64,000 nucleotides of DNA from Flagellimonas myxillae (GTDB taxonomy: Bacteria > Bacteroidota > Bacteroidia > Flavobacteriales > Flavobacteriaceae): the NCBI RefSeq assembly GCF_023502235.1, contig NZ_JAMFLY010000001.1:310001-374000 (forward strand), given 5' to 3'. Under the pieces are notes generated by a model. That model was not told where the DNA came from and searched no databases. It was given only the letters and a program-made list of their open reading frames with translations. Of the stretch, positions 27,747 to 36,524 are shown one piece after another (positions within the stretch are counted from its first letter, which is position 1; each line of letters begins with the position of its first letter). The translations under genes were made by a program, and so were the position numbers.

Positions 27747-27834
27747 TGACCAATGACCAATTATCAATAAACAATTATCAATTAGCTATACCTAACAACT
27801 GAAAACTAATAACCGATAACTAAAAACCACTACT
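27747..27834 (+). repeat. degenerate AT-rich repeat before tpiA
   Basis: Short gap made of imperfect copies of CAATTATCAATAAA and ACTAATAACCGATAACTAAA. No gene or clear promoter can be read in it. Confidence 0.5.
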
Positions 27835-28584
27835 ATGAGAAAGCAAATTGTCGCCGGAAACTGGAAAATGAATAAAAACCTGGAAGAAACCGAGAGCTTG
27901 TTGTCCGAGCTTTCCGCAAAACTACCCAATACCCATGCAGAGGTTGTTGTGGCACCTACTTTTGTGAATTTGGCCATGGCCCAAAGAAATCTGCAATCCT
28001 CAGCCATTAAGGTGGCCGCGCAAAACATGCATTTTGCGGAAAATGGTGCCTATACTGGTGAGATTTCAGCAGATATGTTGCTGAACATCCATGTGGATAC
28101 TGTAATCCTAGGGCACTCCGAAAGACGTTCCTATTTTGGGGAGGATGATGCCTTGTTGGCCAAAAAGGTCGAAGCTGCCCTGGACAAGAATATGACTATT
28201 ATCTTCTGCTTTGGGGAAGAATTGGATGAACGAAAGTCCAATAACCACTTTTCTGTAGTCGAAAGTCAACTTAAAAATGCATTGTTCCAATTGGATAGCT
28301 CTGCTTGGAAGAACATAGTTTTGGCCTACGAGCCCGTTTGGGCCATTGGAACTGGGGAAACTGCAAGCCCGGAGCAGGCTCAGGAGATGCATGCTTTCAT
28401 TAGAAAGACCATTGCCGATGCTTATGGGTCCGCAATTGCAGATGAAGTTTCAATTCTTTATGGAGGTAGCGTTAAACCTGCTAATGCCGAAGATATTTTT
28501 GGAAAACCGGATGTGGATGGTGGACTTATAGGAGGCGCCTCTTTAATAGCGGACGATTTTATAGCCATTATCAAAGCGATTTAA
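27835..28584 (+). CDS. tpiA: triosephosphate isomerase
   Basis: Interconverts dihydroxyacetone phosphate and glyceraldehyde 3-phosphate in glycolysis. The 249-aa barrel has Lys13-type GNWKMNK, the catalytic His in VILGHSERRSYFGE, catalytic Glu in AYEPVWAIGTGETAS and the phosphate loop YGGSVKPANA ... GGLIGGASL. It is followed 8 bp later by prmA. Confidence 0.97.
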   Translation: MRKQIVAGNWKMNKNLEETESLLSELSAKLPNTHAEVVVAPTFVNLAMAQRNLQSSAIKVAAQNMHFAENGAYTGEISADMLLNIHVDTVILGHSERRSYFGEDDALLAKKVEAALDKNMTIIFCFGEELDERKSNNHFSVVESQLKNALFQLDSSAWKNIVLAYEPVWAIGTGETASPEQAQEMHAFIRKTIADAYGSAIADEVSILYGGSVKPANAEDIFGKPDVDGGLIGGASLIADDFIAIIKAI

Positions 28585-28592
28585 TACCAATT

Positions 28593-29423
28593 GTGGCATC
28601 GGTCTATATCGAATACCAATTTGAAATTGAGCCTGCTGTTCCGTGGACTGAGATTCTGATTGCGGAATTGGGGGAAGCGGGATTCGAAAGTTTTGTGGAG
28701 GGAGATACCGGTTTGTTGGCCTATATCCTAAAGACTGAATGGCGGGAAGATATGCTGCAAGATGTTGGCACTCTAAATAACCCGGAGGTTAATACCACGT
28801 TCACATTCAAGGAAATCGAGCAACAAAATTGGAATGCGGAATGGGAAAAAAACTTTCATCCCATACGTGTTGGGGAACAATGTGTGGTTCGCGCACCCTT
28901 TCATGAACCGGGGAAGGTTACCTACGATATTGTCATCGAACCCAAAATGAGTTTTGGCACTGGGCATCATGAAACCACCCACATGATGCTCCAGCATATT
29001 CTGGATATGGAGTTTAAAAATAAATCCGTTCTCGATATGGGTTGTGGAACAGGGGTCTTGGCAATTTTGGCCAAAATGAAGGGCGCTTCCACCGTTGATG
29101 CCATAGATATTGATGAATGGTGCTACCTGAATTCCTTGGAAAATTCGCAACGGAACAGTTGTCAAATTGAAGTCTCTCAAGGGGATAGTTCCTTGCTTGC
29201 AGGAAAGAAATATGATATTATCCTGGCCAACATCAACCGCAACATACTTTTGGAAGATATCCCCATCTATGCCGAATGCCTTAAATCTGGCGGAGCCCTT
29301 TTGCTAAGTGGTTTTTATTTAGAGGATTTGGATGCAATTTCCTCAAAATGTGGAGGGCATGGTTTACAATTTGAAAAAAAACTGCAAAAGAATAATTGGG
29401 TTTCGGCAAAATATGTAAATTAG
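28593..29423 (+). CDS. prmA: ribosomal protein L11 methyltransferase
   Basis: SAM-dependent enzyme that methylates L11. The 276-aa product reads from a GTG (MASVYIEYQFEIEP) 8 bp after the tpiA stop. The N-terminal substrate domain precedes the Rossmann methyltransferase core with MSFGTGHHETTHMML, VLDMGCGTGVLAILAKM and the catalytic-site ILANINRNILLEDI. It is upstream of clpS. Confidence 0.94.
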   Translation: MASVYIEYQFEIEPAVPWTEILIAELGEAGFESFVEGDTGLLAYILKTEWREDMLQDVGTLNNPEVNTTFTFKEIEQQNWNAEWEKNFHPIRVGEQCVVRAPFHEPGKVTYDIVIEPKMSFGTGHHETTHMMLQHILDMEFKNKSVLDMGCGTGVLAILAKMKGASTVDAIDIDEWCYLNSLENSQRNSCQIEVSQGDSSLLAGKKYDIILANINRNILLEDIPIYAECLKSGGALLLSGFYLEDLDAISSKCGGHGLQFEKKLQKNNWVSAKYVN

Positions 29424-29443
29424 GTAGTACTAATTCCAAATGT

Positions 29444-29719
29444 ATGGGAATCAAGGAAAAGGAATCAGAGGAGCTATTACTGGAAGAGAAGGTGATCAAG
29501 CAAAGCGAGATTGTCTTGTTCAATGACGATGTGAATACCTTTGACCACGTTATTGAGACCTTGATTGCTGTCTGCGACCATACCCCTGAACAAGCCGAGC
29601 AATGTTCCCTCATTGTGCATTATAATGGAAAATGTACCGTAAAAACAGGCGAGTACAACGAATTAAAACCAAGATGCACCAAATTGCTTCAAGCTGGGTT
29701 GAGCGCGGAAATTATCTAA
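29444..29719 (+). CDS. clpS: ATP-dependent Clp protease adaptor ClpS
   Basis: Delivers N-degron substrates to ClpAP-type proteases. The 91-aa reading from the ATG at 29444 (MGIKEKESEELLLEE) contains the core IVLFNDDVNTFDHVIETL, the ClpS N-degron pocket, and the C-terminal helix and strand with EYNELKPRCTKLLQAGLSAE. The frame opens earlier at a TTG inside prmA, but the extra residues are not family-like. Confidence 0.93.
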   Translation: MGIKEKESEELLLEEKVIKQSEIVLFNDDVNTFDHVIETLIAVCDHTPEQAEQCSLIVHYNGKCTVKTGEYNELKPRCTKLLQAGLSAEII

Positions 29720-29873
29720 ATTCCTAATTGTACTAACGCAGTCATAATCGGATTTTAATGCTTGTTGAAATATCACGAATTCTTTACATATCAACCATTG
29801 ACCACCACCGTACTATATCTTAATTTTACCAACACAGACCAATTTATCGAACCAATAATCCGCTGGACCTGAA

Positions 29874-30479
29874 ATGGGCGAATTTTTTAAGGCAGAATTA
29901 AAAGACCGTTTCTTGGAATATGCCCTAGAGCGACGAGATTATTTTGAAGTCCGGGTATTGTATGATGAGTTTTTGCGGCCCAATTACAGTCTGGCTTTTG
30001 TGGAAAAGTTGATTCGTGAGATTGAAGAATACGATTCAGGCTTATTGGATGTCATGGCTGGCAATGGGGTGGAATGGTTCATGTTGGCCTCCACACCCAA
30101 AACACAGGATTTTCTTCACGAGGGGGGATTTATGGAAATGCATGTGATGGAAGAGGAGAAGTGGGACACCTTTTTGGACCAACTCTCCGGGCATAGAAAA
30201 CTGACCAAAGACGAAAAACAACTTTTAAAGGAAAACTCCCCCGAACTTAAACGGGAAAAAAAACTATTGATTTCCCTGATTTCGGCAGTGGTCATAAGCT
30301 TTTTATTTACCCTTTACAGTCTTATAAAGGGGGCATTCCTTGAACCCGAATATGTACCTGCGGACGAGTTTGAAAGAAAAATGGAAGCTTTACGTTCCCA
30401 GTATTCAGAGGAAAACCAACGGTTGGAAGCAGCACTGGAACAGGCAAAGACCACAATCGATTCCCTGTCAGGAAACTGA
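29874..30479 (+). CDS. hypothetical protein with one membrane helix and coiled coil
   Basis: A 201-aa protein not assigned to any family. Residues 1-130 are soluble and acidic (FLEYALERRDYFEVRVLYDE, HVMEEEKWDTFLDQLSG). One helix (LLISLISAVVISFLFTLYSL) lies near 145-164, followed by a short charged, heptad-like tail (DEFERKMEALRSQYSEENQ, LEAALEQAKTTIDSL). It is probably anchored by that helix with a coiled coil on one side. The 153 bp before it hold no other gene. Confidence 0.65.
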   Translation: MGEFFKAELKDRFLEYALERRDYFEVRVLYDEFLRPNYSLAFVEKLIREIEEYDSGLLDVMAGNGVEWFMLASTPKTQDFLHEGGFMEMHVMEEEKWDTFLDQLSGHRKLTKDEKQLLKENSPELKREKKLLISLISAVVISFLFTLYSLIKGAFLEPEYVPADEFERKMEALRSQYSEENQRLEAALEQAKTTIDSLSGN

Positions 30480-30494
30480 GCAACGCACCTAGGA

Positions 30495-31700
30495 TTAGAG
30501 ATCGTAATGATCAAATACTTCCTCTAGGATTTCATTGACCAATTCATAGCGCAACAAAGGACCGTCATCAGATCTACTTTGGTTGTTCAACATGGCAATA
30601 CTGACCTTGCTGGTCGGCTCAAAGAACATATAGGCCCCGTAACCCCGCATCCCCCCTGTGTGACCGTAGGTAGAACGCCCATGAAAAATTACCTCCCGGG
30701 TACCCAGACCGTAGCTCACGAAAATATCGTCAGGAATATCAAAATGGGCGGTCGTCATATTGGTTCTTGATGCTTCGGAAACTGCATCGCCATTATACAG
30801 GTGTTGCGCCCACATGGAAAGGTCGGAGGCTGTTGCAAAAACATCGGCAGCACAATAGAAAATACTATGAAAAGCGGGGCCAAAGTCAGCTTCAATGTCT
30901 TCCAAGACCCCATCATCATCACTATCCCGCCATGGTGTGGCCCATGTGCCTTCAATGGGTTCGTTGGTGCCAAAATACATATGGTCCAGCTCCAAGGGAG
31001 TCCAAAACTTTTCGCGCATTACTTCCCCGACCGTTTTTTCGGTAGCAGCTTCAATGATCAACCCTAGAATAAGGTAATTGGAATTGGAATATTCGTGCCC
31101 AAACCCTGGTTCACCTACAGGGGGTCCTATAAAGCCATAAAGTGTCTCTTGTGGAATTGGAGTGTCAAGGTCTGCTTCGGCCATGGCCCAAAGATCATTG
31201 TACATATAACCAAACAGTCCGGAGGAGTGGGTCAACAACTGATAAATGGTAATGGAACTGTCCACGTTTTCCGAAGTCAATTCCAGCCAATCTGCTATGG
31301 TATCTTCCAGATCTAGAATGCCTTCATCCACGAGCTTCATAACCGTGGCGGCCACCACAGTTTTTGTAATGCTTCCAACCCCAAAACGCATGTTCTCCGT
31401 TATAGTAACGCCTAATTTGGAAATCCCTCCGGTTAAACTGAGATGTTCTTGGTCTCCAATTCGTACGGAAACGGATACCCCAACCAATTTGTCGGCATCG
31501 GTACCTACTTTTTCATCAATAATGTCCTGTAACTTTTCTTCGATGGTCAATTCGGGGGTCGGATTTGGATCTGGGTCAGGATTGGGATTGGAGTTCGGGT
31601 CTGGAGAGGTGTCGTCCCCGCCCGAAGAACAGGCCATTTGACAAATAATGAATATCAAACTTAGAATGCGGAGGGCATAGCTGGTAATACTGGATAACAT
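30495..31700 (-). CDS. serine hydrolase, beta-lactamase (class C)-like lipoprotein
   Basis: A 401-aa envelope lipoprotein candidate (Cys24 in CQMACSSGG) with a Pro/Asp/Asn-rich linker (residues 30-50). The serine hydrolase motifs are S110-I-T-K113 in FGVGSITKTVVAATV, the Tyr motif in EYSNSNYLIL and HTGG near the end. This fold includes esterases, DD-peptidases and beta-lactamases; the substrate is unknown. A second, differently associated member lies at 53679-54749. Confidence 0.87.
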   Translation of the reverse strand: MLSSITSYALRILSLIFIICQMACSSGGDDTSPDPNSNPNPDPDPNPTPELTIEEKLQDIIDEKVGTDADKLVGVSVSVRIGDQEHLSLTGGISKLGVTITENMRFGVGSITKTVVAATVMKLVDEGILDLEDTIADWLELTSENVDSSITIYQLLTHSSGLFGYMYNDLWAMAEADLDTPIPQETLYGFIGPPVGEPGFGHEYSNSNYLILGLIIEAATEKTVGEVMREKFWTPLELDHMYFGTNEPIEGTWATPWRDSDDDGVLEDIEADFGPAFHSIFYCAADVFATASDLSMWAQHLYNGDAVSEASRTNMTTAHFDIPDDIFVSYGLGTREVIFHGRSTYGHTGGMRGYGAYMFFEPTSKVSIAMLNNQSRSDDGPLLRYELVNEILEEVFDHYDL

Positions 31701-31841
31701 CGGAAATGGGTTTTGATCGATGGTTAGCGAAACTCAATATACAGAATATTAAACAATTACAGTTTTGGAGACACTTACGAGGTATTCTTTGGAGGTTTAT
31801 TGTTTATTTTGCGTTCGTTTCAAACTAAAAGACTGTAGGTC

Positions 31842-32387
31842 ATGTATAAGTTTACCAATAGAAATTTACATAGGGATTTTGCTTACTTCTACGTAGGCTT
31901 GATCATTGCATTTTCATTTTCTGGTATCATATTAAACCATAGGCAGGATTGGTACCCCATGGATTACACTTTTGAAAGTGAGGAGGTATCCCTGGCCTTG
32001 GAGGCCAAAACCACGGACTTTTCCAAAGAACAGATTGAAGATTTTTCCAAGGATTGGGATGTGGAATATGACAGTCATAGGGTTCGCGATAATTCCCTGC
32101 GGGTATACTACAAGGACAATGTGATTCTGGACGCAGACCTGAAAACTGGCAAAGGGGTTTTGGAGTACAAGCGCAAGGTGCCATTTATTGGGCATACCAT
32201 GTTCCTACACAAATCGACCAACTCCTTTTGGATTTGGTACTCGGATATTTTCGGGGCGGCAATGTTACTGATTGCCATCACGGGGATTTTGATTCCCAAT
32301 GGAAAAAATGGCTTTAAAAGCAGGGGCTGGAAATTTGCAGTTGCCGGAATTTTATTTCCACTGCTGTTTTTGATACTTTACTCTTAG
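31842..32387 (+). CDS. PepSY-associated membrane protein
   Basis: A 181-aa protein with an N-terminal helix (FAYFYVGLIIAFSFSGIILNH), a periplasmic PepSY-like domain (residues 40-115), a motif FIGHTMFLHKSTNSFWIWYS typical of PepSY-associated helices, and two further helices (IFGAAMLLIAITGIL, FAVAGILFPLLFLILYS). Such proteins accompany iron uptake or reductase systems, but no partner is adjacent. Identification is by pattern only. Confidence 0.78.
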   Translation: MYKFTNRNLHRDFAYFYVGLIIAFSFSGIILNHRQDWYPMDYTFESEEVSLALEAKTTDFSKEQIEDFSKDWDVEYDSHRVRDNSLRVYYKDNVILDADLKTGKGVLEYKRKVPFIGHTMFLHKSTNSFWIWYSDIFGAAMLLIAITGILIPNGKNGFKSRGWKFAVAGILFPLLFLILYS

Positions 32388-32537
32388 TTCGTTTTTCACG
32401 GGGTAGTGGAAATTATGGTTATGCCTTTAAAAATGAGAATGACTAAATTTTTTGGACTTGGTTGGATATTTAGTGACATGGACGTGTTTTCATAAGATAT
32501 GATCTTGTAACTAGGGAGAACTAAAGAAATTTCTAAT

Positions 32538-32927
32538 ATGAATTTAAACTCGAAAGAAATTGAAAGCGTTTCAAAATTAGAGCCTTTTAAGAGGTATAAT
32601 TATTTTATTAAAAAGATTGCTGATTTTGAAGAAATCTGGACGATTGTTGATAAACACGGCGAATTAGCTTTATCCGACATAGAAGAAAACACCCTTATAT
32701 CATTTTGGACAGCAGAAGCTTTTATTAAAAGTAATCTTTATGGCAATTGGGAAAACTGCATTCCATTCAAAATTACGTTAGATGATTTTGAAGACATTTT
32801 TGCCCCTTTAATTGTGGATAATAATTATTTGATAAATGTTTTTCCTGTGAATGGAAAATCTGGCTTTGTTGTTAATCTAGATGAATTCATAAGAGATTTG
32901 AATGATGAATTGGAAAAATATCAATAG
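32538..32927 (+). CDS. DUF2750 family protein
   Basis: A 129-aa soluble acidic protein with family-like segments RYNYFIKKIADFEEIW, ISFWTAEAFIKSNLYGNWE and IPFKITLDDFEDIFAPLI. DUF2750 is of unknown function. The gene is clearly more AT-rich than its neighbours and sits in an accessory patch beside a gene remnant, which fits acquisition by transfer. Confidence 0.75.
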   Translation: MNLNSKEIESVSKLEPFKRYNYFIKKIADFEEIWTIVDKHGELALSDIEENTLISFWTAEAFIKSNLYGNWENCIPFKITLDDFEDIFAPLIVDNNYLINVFPVNGKSGFVVNLDEFIRDLNDELEKYQ

Positions 32928-33062
32928 ACCCTGCTCTATGTTACTGCTGGATTATATCTAATGGTTCTAACTAAAGCTGATGATTTCAAGCAGTTTTTTT
33001 AGAAACTGACTATTTTTTTGCAAGGTTTATCTAAGTGATTTTAGGGTGCCTGGCCCAATATC

Positions 33063-33701
33063 TCAATAATCCAGTGCAAAAACATCCATCACCTCCTCAT
33101 AAGTCATTTTTTGAAGTGCTTTTTTGGAATAACCCGAATTTTTACCAATTAAAGTGCCTTGAATTATGACGTATTTAAAGGTGTATTCAGCAATCGTAAA
33201 AGATTGCAAATTTCCTGGCGTTGATCCTTGGACGGGTGTCCAAAAATAATGTAATCTAATATTGCCCACATTTGATTCGTGAACAATTTGCGTCTCATAG
33301 TCGGAACCAAATGCTGTAAATTTAAAGGGCAATGAATACCAGCCGTTTGATCCCCTCCTAAAGTAGACCAAAATCAATCCGTTTTCGTTAATATCTTCGT
33401 CGATTTCAGGGATACTCAAGTCCACATAGCGCGTGAACCAGGATGTAGAGGATGCTCCACCTTCTCCCGTATTAAAGGTGTAGCTGGCATTCCAAAGCCA
33501 ATCTGCATTGGCTAAATCAACTGTTCCTGTTCGGACGTTGGCATTACCGTCCACACCGTCTTGCCCCGCAGCTCCTTGTTCTCCTTGTGGTCCTTGTGGG
33601 CCAGGAGCTCCGTCTTGTCCATCTTCCGGAGAACAAGCAGCAAGACCAATTAACAAGATTGTGAGGAAGGTTGATTGTGTAGTTTTCAATAAAAACTTCA
33701 T
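33063..33701 (-). CDS. collagen-like lipoprotein
   Basis: A 212-aa lipoprotein (Cys23 in GLAACSPED) whose residues 27-50 are Gly-X-Y collagen-like triplets (GQDGAPGPQGPQGEQGAAG). The remainder is a beta-rich domain with aromatic strands (WLWNASYTFNTGEGGASS, GLILVYFRRGSNGWYSLPF, IRLHYFWTPVQGSTPG). This architecture is frequent in Flavobacteriaceae with unknown role, probably surface exposed. It is AT-rich and transcribed toward the DUF2750 gene. Confidence 0.78.
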   Translation of the reverse strand: MKFLLKTTQSTFLTILLIGLAACSPEDGQDGAPGPQGPQGEQGAAGQDGVDGNANVRTGTVDLANADWLWNASYTFNTGEGGASSTSWFTRYVDLSIPEIDEDINENGLILVYFRRGSNGWYSLPFKFTAFGSDYETQIVHESNVGNIRLHYFWTPVQGSTPGNLQSFTIAEYTFKYVIIQGTLIGKNSGYSKKALQKMTYEEVMDVFALDY

Positions 33702-34117
33702 GATATGTGATTTAGATTATGGGGGAATCAACTATAATATAGACGTTAAGGAGTTGATTATTAGATATATATGTGTGTTCGGTTCTAGTTGATGTGTATA
33801 AGGAATACGAAGCTGTATATTCTGCGCAGAAGGATTATTTTACTACTTTTCGATAGGCAAAAGGTTCAATTCCATTAGGTAAATCTTCAACACCAAAACC
33901 AGATAAAGACAATTGCGGAGGTTCTACTACCACACTAAATTCCAATAATTGGATACTATTTCATTGTAATAGGATGTACAATCATGCACTCAAAATGCCT
34001 TGATGGGCAAAAAGAGTATAGGTATATGTGCATTTTCTGGTGGAGAAAAGAATTTGGTCATACTACATTTAAGCTTTTTACGGAAATTATATTAGCTGGA
34101 AGGAAAAATCACTGCAA
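33702..34117. other. 416-bp intergenic region before the FAH/sulfatase arm
   Basis: Holds the remnant reading frame at 33835-33960 and AT-rich sequence that must contain the promoters of the collagen-like lipoprotein (leftward) and of the FAH/sulfatase operon (rightward). No intact gene was found. Confidence 0.6.
33835..33960 (-). pseudogene. C-terminal remnant of an unidentified gene
   Basis: A leftward frame without ATG reads QLLEFSVVVEPPQLS then LSGFGVEDLPNGIEPFAYRK and VVK before a TAA at 33835-33837. The composition is protein-like, but an upstream in-frame TGA (33961-33963) closes it. It looks like the tail of a deleted gene. The family was not recognised. Confidence 0.4.
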
Positions 34118-34957
34118 ATGAAAATTTATAAGTTAGGAACAACCGCATTTATAGATAACGAAGGCCAATATCACAGAAAGGAAATTGTTAATTGGACAAC
34201 TTTTCTTAATCGGGATGGACTTTACCAATCCCTTATCAATGAAATTTCGAATTGGGAAGAGACCGATGGTTCTTTTTTATCGGAAGATCGTTTTGATGCC
34301 CCAATGGGGAACCAGGAAATTTGGGCAGCGGGAGTTACTTACGAACGTAGTAAAGCAGCACGGATGGATGAAGCCAAGGAATCTGGAGGCGCTGTTTTTT
34401 ATGATATGGTGTATGATGCGGAAAGGCCGGAGCTGTTCTTCAAGGCAACCTCACAACGATGTGTGGGTTCTGGGGATGAGGTCTATATACGAAAAGATTC
34501 CACTTGGAATGTTCCCGAACCTGAACTCACCTTGCTGATTAGTTCCAACGGGTCTATTGAAGGATATACGGCCGGTAACGATATGAGCTCAAGAAGTATA
34601 GAAGGAGAAAATCCCTTGTATTTGCCCCAGGCAAAGGTATATGAGAAGTGCGCGGCGATTGGCCCATGTATCTATGTGCCCAAAGAACCCCTTCCCGAAA
34701 CTACCAAAATTCATATTTGCATAAAAAGAAGGGCCTCGGAGATGTATAATGAAGATGTTGCCATATCAAAGATCAAGCGGGAGTTTAAAGAATTAATATC
34801 TTTTCTATTCAGAGAATGTGATTTTCCACAGGGTGTCTTTTTAATGACAGGAACTTGTTTGGTACCTCCTGATGATTTTACCCTGGAAATTGGGGATGAG
34901 ATAACCATTAACATTGACGGGATTGGTACTTTGACCAATCATGTTGGTTGTAAATAA
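34118..34957 (+). CDS. fumarylacetoacetate hydrolase family protein (KdaD-like sugar-acid dehydratase candidate)
   Basis: A 279-aa soluble enzyme of the FAH superfamily. Visible are EIWAAGVTYERSKAARMDEA, VYDAERPELFFKATSQRCVG, the metal ligands around VPEPELTLLISSNGSIEGYT and AGNDMSSRSIEGENPLYLPQ, and GVFLMTGTCLVPPDDFTLE. Length and layout resemble 2-keto-3-deoxy-sugar-acid dehydratases such as KdaD. Beside sulfatases, conversion of a 2-keto-3-deoxy acid derived from the glycan is likely, but this is inference. It is the first gene of the rightward arm, 37 bp ahead of the first sulfatase. Confidence 0.82.
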   Translation: MKIYKLGTTAFIDNEGQYHRKEIVNWTTFLNRDGLYQSLINEISNWEETDGSFLSEDRFDAPMGNQEIWAAGVTYERSKAARMDEAKESGGAVFYDMVYDAERPELFFKATSQRCVGSGDEVYIRKDSTWNVPEPELTLLISSNGSIEGYTAGNDMSSRSIEGENPLYLPQAKVYEKCAAIGPCIYVPKEPLPETTKIHICIKRRASEMYNEDVAISKIKREFKELISFLFRECDFPQGVFLMTGTCLVPPDDFTLEIGDEITINIDGIGTLTNHVGCK

Positions 34958-34994
34958 ATAAAATTACCCACAGAGATAGTAGAATTTCCATAAA

Positions 34995-36524
34995 ATGAAA
35001 TTAACACCAAGTTACAAATCAACAGTGCGGTATGCTTTGGTACTCCTATTGTGTACAGGGTTGCTTTCCTGTAACACAAGCTCCAAGGAACAAAAACCAC
35101 CCAATATCGTTTTCTTTTTTGTGGATGACATGGGCTGGCAGGATACCTCTGTTCCTTTTCATACCGAAGTGACCCAACTGAACAAACAATACCATACCCC
35201 AAATATGGAACAACTGGCAAATGAGGGCATGAAGTTTACCCAAGCCTATGCTTCGGCTGTTTGTTCGCCATCGCGAATTAGTCTTATGACCGGGATGAAC
35301 GCTGCAAGGCATCGGGTCACCAACTGGACCTTGTTCCCTGATAAAACCACAGATTCCAATCACGATAAAGTGGTAGCTCCAGCCTGGAACGTCAATGGAC
35401 TTAGTGCCCAACCAGGAATAAATAAAACGGTTTATGCCAATACGCTACCACAGTTACTGCAAAAGGCGGGATACAAAACAATTCATGCCGGTAAAGCCCA
35501 TTTTGGGGCAAAGGATACCCCAGGGGAAAGTCCTTTAAATCTTGGGTTTGATGTGAACATAGCGGGGCATGCTGCCGGAGGACCCGGGAGTTATTTGGGG
35601 AAATACAATTTTAGCGGTGCTTGGAGAAATGCAATGCGCGTTTGGGATGTCCCGGGACTGGAAAAGTATCATGGACAAGATATTTTTCTAACTGAGGCCC
35701 TGACCATGGAAGCCAACGAAGCAGTCAATCAAGCTGTGGCGGAAGACAAGCCATTTTATCTGTATATGTCCCATTACGCCATTCATGCACCTTGGGAAAA
35801 AGACGACCGTTTTTACCAAAAGTATATCGATGCAGGCCTGAATGAATGGGAGGCCACCTATGCAGCAATGATAGAAGGCATGGACAAATCCTTGGGAGAT
35901 ATTAGGGCAAATCTAAAACGATTGGGGGTTTCCGAAAATACCATTATCGTCTTTATGTCGGATAACGGGTCCCCTAAACAAGCCCCCCGAAACCTACCGC
36001 TACGAGGACATAAACTTACACCCTACGAAGGTGGGGTTAGGGTTCCCCTTCTGGTTAATTGGCCGGGGGTGACCAAAGCCGCCTCAATCAATGACCAATA
36101 CCTCATTATTGAAGATATTTTCCCAACCTTTTTGGAACTGGCGGGATTGTATGAAGAAGCCAAATTGAGTTCGGATGGTATCAGTTTTTTGCCTTTGCTT
36201 TCTGAAATGGGAGCGTATCCAGAGGAACGGCCTATCTACTGGCATTTTCCTAATACCTATGACCAACCCCCCTATAGTGCCGTACGAAAAGGGCCATGGA
36301 AATTGATATACCATCATATTGATAGAAAAATAGAACTTTTCAATCTTGATGAAGATATAGGTGAAACTACAAATTTGGCCGAGGAAAACAGCGCGAAAAC
36401 ATTCGAATTGGCTCAGTTGCTTTCTGACCATTTAGTAACTGTTGAGGCCCAAATGCCCTTGGACAAATCCACAGAAAATCCTGTTGAATATCCGAACGAA
36501 ATAACCAAAAACCATAAAAAATGA
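34995..36524 (+). CDS. sulfatase (type I, CSPSR), lipoprotein
   Basis: A 509-aa formylglycine-dependent sulfatase. The lipobox is at Cys26 (LLSCNTS), the metal-binding start is FFVDDMGWQD, and C90-S-P-S-R94 in AVCSPSRISLMTG is the canonical site where Cys becomes formylglycine. The second metal site VFMSDNGSPKQAPRN and RGHKLTPYEGGVRVP are intact, and the C-terminal subdomain ends near 509. It would desulfate a glycan at the cell surface or in the periplasm. The substrate is unknown. It overlaps the next sulfatase by 4 bp (ATGA). Confidence 0.93.
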   Translation: MKLTPSYKSTVRYALVLLLCTGLLSCNTSSKEQKPPNIVFFFVDDMGWQDTSVPFHTEVTQLNKQYHTPNMEQLANEGMKFTQAYASAVCSPSRISLMTGMNAARHRVTNWTLFPDKTTDSNHDKVVAPAWNVNGLSAQPGINKTVYANTLPQLLQKAGYKTIHAGKAHFGAKDTPGESPLNLGFDVNIAGHAAGGPGSYLGKYNFSGAWRNAMRVWDVPGLEKYHGQDIFLTEALTMEANEAVNQAVAEDKPFYLYMSHYAIHAPWEKDDRFYQKYIDAGLNEWEATYAAMIEGMDKSLGDIRANLKRLGVSENTIIVFMSDNGSPKQAPRNLPLRGHKLTPYEGGVRVPLLVNWPGVTKAASINDQYLIIEDIFPTFLELAGLYEEAKLSSDGISFLPLLSEMGAYPEERPIYWHFPNTYDQPPYSAVRKGPWKLIYHHIDRKIELFNLDEDIGETTNLAEENSAKTFELAQLLSDHLVTVEAQMPLDKSTENPVEYPNEITKNHKK

